Source: Oscheius onirici
Lineage: Eukaryota > Nematoda > Chromadorea > Rhabditida > Rhabditidae
Direction: 5' to 3'
NCBI GenBank assembly: GCA_932521025.1
Contig: OW051469.1
Span: forward strand, 9,746,398-9,810,397
DNA: 64,000 bases
Shown: positions 56,445-64,000 of the stretch, piece after piece
Layout of the letters: each line of letters opens with the position of its first letter
Numbering within the stretch: position 1 is the first letter of the stretch
Position numbers and translations under genes: made by a program
Notes under the pieces: model-generated
Seen by the model: only the letters and a program-made list of their open reading frames with translations
Told to the model about the DNA's origin: nothing
Databases searched by the model: none

Positions 56445-57949
56445 TGGAGATTCACTGAAACTGGGAGCTGTACGTCCAGAGATTTGGGCTCACATTAGAG
56501 GAGAGAGTTGCTGGTGATACATGTGTGAAATTTGTCTGATGGGGACGGATGACTGGGATAGCAATTGAGACGGGGGGTGTGCGTGAGACGTGACATGGTC
56601 AATAAAAAGGCTCCGGATACAAATGTCGGGGGCCACGTCAAATTTCTCGGTTGCTTGGGAGATGAACTGAGAAGAGAAGGCTCCCACACAAAGAGATCAA
56701 TAGAGAAGGAGAAAGAAGTTGTCGAGTTCCACACGTTCATTAGAGGCACATTCTTCAGACTCACTCAATTAAAGAGACAGGAAGGGGCAAGCAGAGGTAG
56801 GTGTACAAGCCATCCTGATATTTTGAGCTCTTTCAGCTGCTCGTGAGTCACTAGGATCAGAACTTGTTTAACAACTATAGAGTAGCTGGGAAAATGTGGT
56901 TCGGTATTCTTTGAAGTTGAGGCAGGTTCGCAGGTTAGACTAGACAGTCATTGAAAGAACAATGCTAAAGCGGACACCACTGTGTTCGAAACAGGAGTGT
57001 GCGAAAGTACCGTATACTCGAAAGTCGAAAGTAGCGCGGCCAACTCTTAACCTAGACGTCGGTACGCAGGAAGTTTTGAAAAGCAACTGCGTATCGACGC
57101 CCATGATTAAAAGTTGGTGCGCAGCCATGGCGGCTTTCGACTTTCGAGTATACGGTACTTTCGCACACCAGTGGTTCGAAGCTTAACTTGAACATTATGA
57201 GGGGAGAGATCAGATAAAGAGACAGTGGTCGGACCTATCAGCATGTATTGAAAAAAAACTAGCATTAGCCCTCTTCCCCAAGACTTTTTTGTTGTGTGCC
57301 ATTAGCTAGGTATCAAACAAAAAGGTGTTAAAAATTGAACGGAAGAGTTTCTGAACATACGATGGGAGCCTTCACAAATTAGAAATAACATTTTTTTGTT
57401 TACCGTGGTTAGAAATGATGTCGCACGATGCGGACAACAAAGATGAGACAAAGTGACATTTCTACAGCTATCTTTTTGTTAATTATGAAACTAATTCATT
57501 TTTTCAATCATTATGAAAAACAATTATATATATATATAACCCAGAACTCTTAAATTGTGCAAGCAAAAAGACGTCAGAAGGACATGCAATCATGGGGAAG
57601 AAGGTGCGAAAAATGGAGAAAAGTACGCTGGAGGTCAGTGACGCGAAAACAGCTGACGAATTGGGCGCCAAACGACACGAGAGGCCAAAAATGGGGGAGA
57701 GTGAGAGAGTGAGAAAGCTCAATCGGTTATGTGTAAACAAGCGGCGGGACTCGAGTCATTTCAAAGTTTCGAAGAAATGAGAGAGTGGATTAAGTGGGAC
57801 AAACATTGAGATTGAGTGCCGGGAGGAAGAGAGGGGACTAATCGCCAATTTCCCAGCCGATGGGAAGCCAGAGAGAGATGAGTGCTGGCAACGAGCAGAG
57901 CGGGAAATTGGGTCACACCTGCGACCAGATTAGGAGAGGGAGAGCCACT
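56445..57949. other. intergenic, with MITE; no gene seen
   Basis: Short open frames here lack splice or domain support. It contains the inverted repeat at 56997-57168, a short TA microsatellite (about 57525-57540) and the 3' flank of the sulfide oxidoreductase gene. Confidence 0.4.
56997..57168. mobile_element. MITE-like inverted repeat, GTGTGCGAAAG ends
   Basis: The left end GTGTGCGAAAGTACCGTATA and its continuation CTCGAAAGTCGAAAG are exactly mirrored on the right (CTTTCGACTTTCGAG, TATACGGTACTTTCGCACAC). Terminal repeats are about 35 bp in a 172 bp element. TACCGTAT recurs inside the ends, as in other elements of this window. Confidence 0.85.
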
Positions 57950-60031
57950 TTATTTATTCAAGCCCAAATGACAGATTTTTCGAATCGTTGCAGGACCATT
58001 CCATCGGCCTTTGATCAGACCGTGCCAGTAGAGCCAAGGCATCAGGTACTTCTTCATCCAGAAGGCGGTTCGTCGAGGCTTGCCCTGGTCAATTGGGAGG
58101 GTTTCCATCGGTCCGGAACTGTTGAATTCGGCCAAGATTACGTGTTTTTGACTGACAACGAGGGGACAGGATCCGTAGCCGTCGTACTGAAAAAAAAGAA
58201 TGACAGCGTAAATACACTACGCCAGTATTCGAATACAAAAAATACGAAATTGCGGACGCATTTTTTTCGTATTGTTGATGACATTTGTAGACTTTTTCAT
58301 TATTTTCTACTGGTAGCCAAGATCCATATCTATATGGGAAAAATATTAGAATAGTCGAAAAATATTTTCTTTAGTCCAAAAAAAATGCTTACGTAATTGC
58401 GTATTTATTTATTCGAATAGTGGCGCAGCTCTATTCAAATATTTACGGTATTATGTCTCTCTCACCTCAGCCTCCATTTTCCTTCCCTCCATGACCGCCA
58501 TCAAATTCTTCTCCAGCGTCTTCAGATGGCTTGAAACTGCTGCTGCCGTCTTGGCATTCGGAGTATTGGCACAATCTCCGATCCCAAAAACATTTGGGAA
58601 TATCTTGCTCTGAAGAGACTTGGCATCGACGTCGACAAAGCCATTGGCATCTGCCAGAGGCTGACAAGACCGGAGAGGTTCGATAGGGTAACAGGGTGGT
58701 CCGACGTGGAGAAAAGAGAACTAAAGAGAGTTGATTACCCTAAAACCTCTAAGCCCCACACCAAGGTACGCAATTACGTATTCACGTTTTTTTGAGGTCA
58801 AGACGGCGTTTTCTGACTTTGAGATGTTCTGCAAAGTTGTAGCCCCTGACGTCCTCTACAACTTTGTAGAACATCAAAAAGCTGAAAAATGTCGTCTTGA
58901 CCCCGAAAAATGTGAAAAAAAAAATTGGTATTGTCTTAAGTATTCTCACCTCTGTTTCCCAAAACTCTCCAGTTCCTTTACTATTCTCATCCAGCTTTTC
59001 AAACCTGGCAATTTTGTTTGAACCATCGACTTCGATCAAATTACTACGAAGCCTGACATCAATCTCTTTTTCTGCTGCCACTTTCTCCAATTCAATTCGG
59101 TACTTGTCTATTCCAAATAACTGAAATTTTCATAAAATTCTAAAAAAAAAGTCTGACACCTTTCCCAGTGTTGTAGCATAAATTATCGTCGTTTTATCCC
59201 GGACGTCTCGCTCTCGGAAAACTTCATCAGCCAGATAGGCTGCCTTTTGTAGAGCACCAGGGCATTTTATAGGAGTGTTGGGGAATGTGAACAAGGCTAT
59301 CCCGGACTAGATAGAGTATCTTAAAGGGCAGTAACTTCAAACATGCCTGGACTTTCTCCAGTTCTTGGAAAGTTTTCTCACAATACAATGGAGAATAGTT
59401 ACTGGAGACGCCTGGTCCTTTGATTGCTTCGGATAGACCTTTTATCTGAAAAGTTGAACAGATTGGATGTTTCTCTGTCTCTTTCCTTCTGTCTTTCCCT
59501 CTCTCAGTCTCCGTCACTCTGAATTTTGTTCTCTTTCTCTCAGTCGCTCAGACTCACTGTCTCTATGTATATCTGTCTCTGTCAACTAACCTTATCAAAT
59601 CTAGGATGAATTCCAGTAGCCACAACCATAAAATCGTAGCTGATTTCTTCTCCATCAGTCAATATGACTTTGTTACTCTTTGGATTGAATTCCTTCACAC
59701 TTGATCGCAGCCAAACACTCTTCGGATGAATGAGATCTTTTTCTTCTCTCGTATGTTGAGCGAGAGAGTTCAGACCGCCTCCAATCAACGTGAATCCCGG
59801 CTGGTAGTAATGTTTCTTAAGAACTTTTTTGATAAAAATTTGTTAACAAAAACCTCGTGCGGTTCTATAACTCCAACAGCTCCTTTTGGCAACTTTCGGG
59901 CAAATTTGTGACTGGCTCCGAGGCCGGCTGCTCCTCCTCCAACAACTAGTATTTTGAAGTGTTGGGCTGAAATTTCAAAAATAACAAAAAGGGAAGAAAA
60001 AGTCACCACAGAGAGACACGGAGACCTTCAT
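57950..60031 (-). CDS. sulfide:quinone oxidoreductase, mitochondrial (SQOR/SQRD)
   Basis: Exons give MKVSVSLC joined to AQHFKILVVGGGAAGLGASH (FAD-binding dinucleotide fold). HYYQPGFTLIGGGLNSLAQH, DFMVVATGIHPRFDK and FTFPNTPIKCPGALQKAAYL follow; the last holds the first redox Cys. Next come HVGPPCYPIEPLRSCQPLAD, FPNVFGIGDCANTPNAKTAA and YDGYGSCPLVV (second redox Cys), and the C-terminus reads GLIKGRWNGPATIRKICHLG. All elements expected of SQOR are present. The enzyme oxidises hydrogen sulfide at the inner mitochondrial membrane and passes electrons to quinone. The stop TAA at 57950 overlaps AATAAA. Two palindromic elements sit in its introns. The presequence is short. Confidence 0.94.
58204..58450. 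mobile_element. inverted-repeat element in intron
   Basis: CGCCAGTATTCGAATA near 58220 pairs with TATTCGAATAGTGGCG near 58412, with further pairing of AATACGAAATTGCGGACGCA to TGCTTACGTAATTGCGTATT. The outer right end is TTTACGGTA. About 247 bp, inside a sulfide oxidoreductase intron. Confidence 0.7.
58765..58925. repeat. GCAAAGTTGTAG-family near-palindrome
   Basis: The core GGTCAAGACGGCGTTTTC to GAAAAATGTCGTCTTGACC encloses GATGTTCTGCAAAGTTGTAG and its complement. It is almost identical to the core of the 55886-56132 element but lacks the TACCGTA ends. Intronic. Confidence 0.85.
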
Positions 60032-60379
60032 GTTGACAAGGTGCTAGAATGACCTCTGTGACAACTGTTGCTATCAGGGCGCTGAAAATTTCGGCGGGGA
60101 GAAAAAGTGGAGAAAGTCACGTAGACGGTGAGAACAGAGATCGGTTCAAGTGACCAATTTGCGTGAGAAAAATGAGGGAAAAGCGAAGCAGAGAATACTG
60201 GAAAATTTGCTTTGATTATATGAAGCGGTCGGTGTAATACAAGTGGATCACAACTGGTCCAAAAAGAGTTCTGAACTATACCAGTCTCGCGGTCCAGTTT
60301 GGCCCATTGAAAAGCTTGTTTGATCTGTTTGCTGAGCCACTGCAACCATTTGCAATAAAATTTTACAAAAAGAATAAAA

Positions 60380-60498
60380 AGCTTACGACACCCGGGATTC
60401 CCAAGCCGTCTCCGATCCAAGTACTAACCGGGCCCAACGGTGCTTGACTTGCCAGATCGGACGGGATGGCGTACTTTCAACGTGGTGTGGCCGTAAGC
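60380..60498 (-). rRNA. 5S ribosomal RNA
   Basis: Same 119 nt sequence as the other two copies except for one base in the CAACGTTG segment (the plus strand reads CAACGGTGC here and CAACGTTGC at 35 kb). A T-run follows the 3' end on the transcribed strand. It lies between the sulfide oxidoreductase gene and the peptide gene, on the same strand as both. Confidence 0.96.
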
Positions 60499-60602
60499 GG
60501 GAGGTTGTATTCCACTGTGAAAGACTAAGTTCTATCGGGAAACAAAAAAGGTAACAGAGACAACAACTCTTCAGTGAAAACTTTATGGTATCAGGTTGTC
60601 CT

Positions 60603-60858
60603 TTACTGTTTCTTGAAGTACTGCTTGACTAGTCGATTTCCGGTGACCGAATGAGGATGTCCCTTCTTGACAGCATCGACGGATCTCTTGCCTGCTCCAG
60701 GTGGCCGAAGAGTAGTTGTAGAGGCGCAAGCTCCGCTAAATGGGTACTATAGGGAAGGGCTCTTACGTCTTACGTCTATCTTACGTCTTCCAGCATGGGA
60801 GAACCTCAATGGCCTGCGCAAAGGCAATGACAAGAAGAATGAGGAAAGCAGCTCGCAT
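60603..60858 (-). CDS. neuropeptide-like precursor with a seven-residue Cys ring and GKR amidation site
   Basis: Exon 1 (from 60858) encodes a signal peptide (MRAAFLILLVIAFAQA) and IEVLPCWKT. A GTAAGA donor and a 49 bp intron lead in frame to exon 2, which continues GACASTTTLRPPGAGKRSVD, then KKGHPHSVTGNRLVKQYF, and stops after KKQ at 60603. The predicted mature peptide has CWKTGAC (two Cys spaced C-x5-C, a likely disulfide ring) and ends PPGA before GKR, a classical amidation and dibasic cleavage site. The layout (N-terminal C-x5-C ring, amidated C-terminus) recalls calcitonin-type peptides, but similarity beyond layout is not shown. Total length about 68 aa. Confidence 0.65.
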
Positions 60859-61222
60859 TTTGGAATGTTCGACTGTAGACAAAAAAAATCATTTTATAGT
60901 CTCGAAACTAATCAAAAAAGCTCATCAGACGACTAGTTTTTGTAGGAGAAATTATCGTGAGAAGAAGAGAGAGACAGTTTCAATATTTTATTTTGGTCAA
61001 AAAGGGTTGAGAACATTGCAACATCAATATAAAATCACAGTGAAAATTCAATATATAAAACTGGCATTTTCATAATTTAGGAGGGGAAAAGCTCATGAGT
61101 TCACCTATATATCTGAGACTGAGTATTAGGCGAGGAACCCTGTTGGCGAGACGGTTAGGACGAAAGCCCAATAGAGTTTTTGGAGGGACCCGTTGGAGAG
61201 ATGAGGGAGAAAAGGACTGGAA
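60859..61222. other. intergenic, no gene seen
   Basis: AT-rich sequence between the peptide gene and the 3' end of the receptor kinase gene. It probably holds the promoter of the peptide gene and the 3' UTR of the kinase gene. Confidence 0.4.

Positions 61223-64000
<2,778 letters not shown>

Overview
This is nuclear DNA from a nematode, most likely a free-living rhabditid or diplogastrid. The evidence is many short GT-AG introns with TTTCAG-type acceptors, cuticle collagens with the nematode domain layout, an astacin with EGF and CUB domains, a divergent nematode-type seven-TM receptor, a DEG/ENaC channel and 5S rRNA genes of nematode sequence. All calls come from reading translations and splice signals; no alignment could be run. 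Single-base frame breaks recur in several otherwise good genes, so either the assembly carries indel errors or some loci are decaying. 

Layout. 0-5 kb: a one-exon membrane ORF, a hypothetical minus-strand gene, a LACTB-like serine beta-lactamase-fold gene and SNU13. 5-16 kb (plus strand): an SREK1/rsp-7-type SR protein, mitochondrial enoyl reductase (MECR) and the calcium-regulated aspartate/glutamate carrier. 17-23 kb: a frame-broken receptor-L-domain membrane protein, cuticle collagen copy 1, two small secreted-peptide genes and a REXO4-like exonuclease. 23-26 kb: repeats, including a 2 kb element with terminal inverted repeats. 26-37 kb: an MSL2-like RING gene, then a long diacylglycerol kinase (zeta/iota type) with a nested antisense gene and a 5S rRNA gene in its introns. 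37-47 kb: a small secreted protein, a DEG/ENaC subunit, a two-TM acidic protein and a secreted peptide. 47-54 kb: inverted collagen copy 2 beside a broken peptide-gene copy, the seven-TM receptor, a third collagen with a long Ala/Pro tail, the astacin and a second 5S gene. 54-64 kb: a Gly/Pro-rich secreted protein, a KCTD/BTB protein, sulfide:quinone oxidoreductase, a third 5S gene, a neuropeptide-like precursor, and the 3' part of a ROR/CAM-1 receptor kinase whose DFG motif is lost and whose last intron holds about 60 copies of CCCTGT. 

The genes do not form one pathway. The clearest shared themes are the extracellular matrix and cuticle (three collagens, an astacin), small secreted peptides (five loci) and membrane signalling (ROR, DGK, DEG/ENaC, seven-TM receptor). 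The unusual material is the collagen pair showing a conversion or duplication tract, the ROR pseudokinase, the dispersed 5S genes, a family of about 100 bp near-palindromes repeated at least ten times, and the Cys-ring peptide precursor at 60.6 kb.
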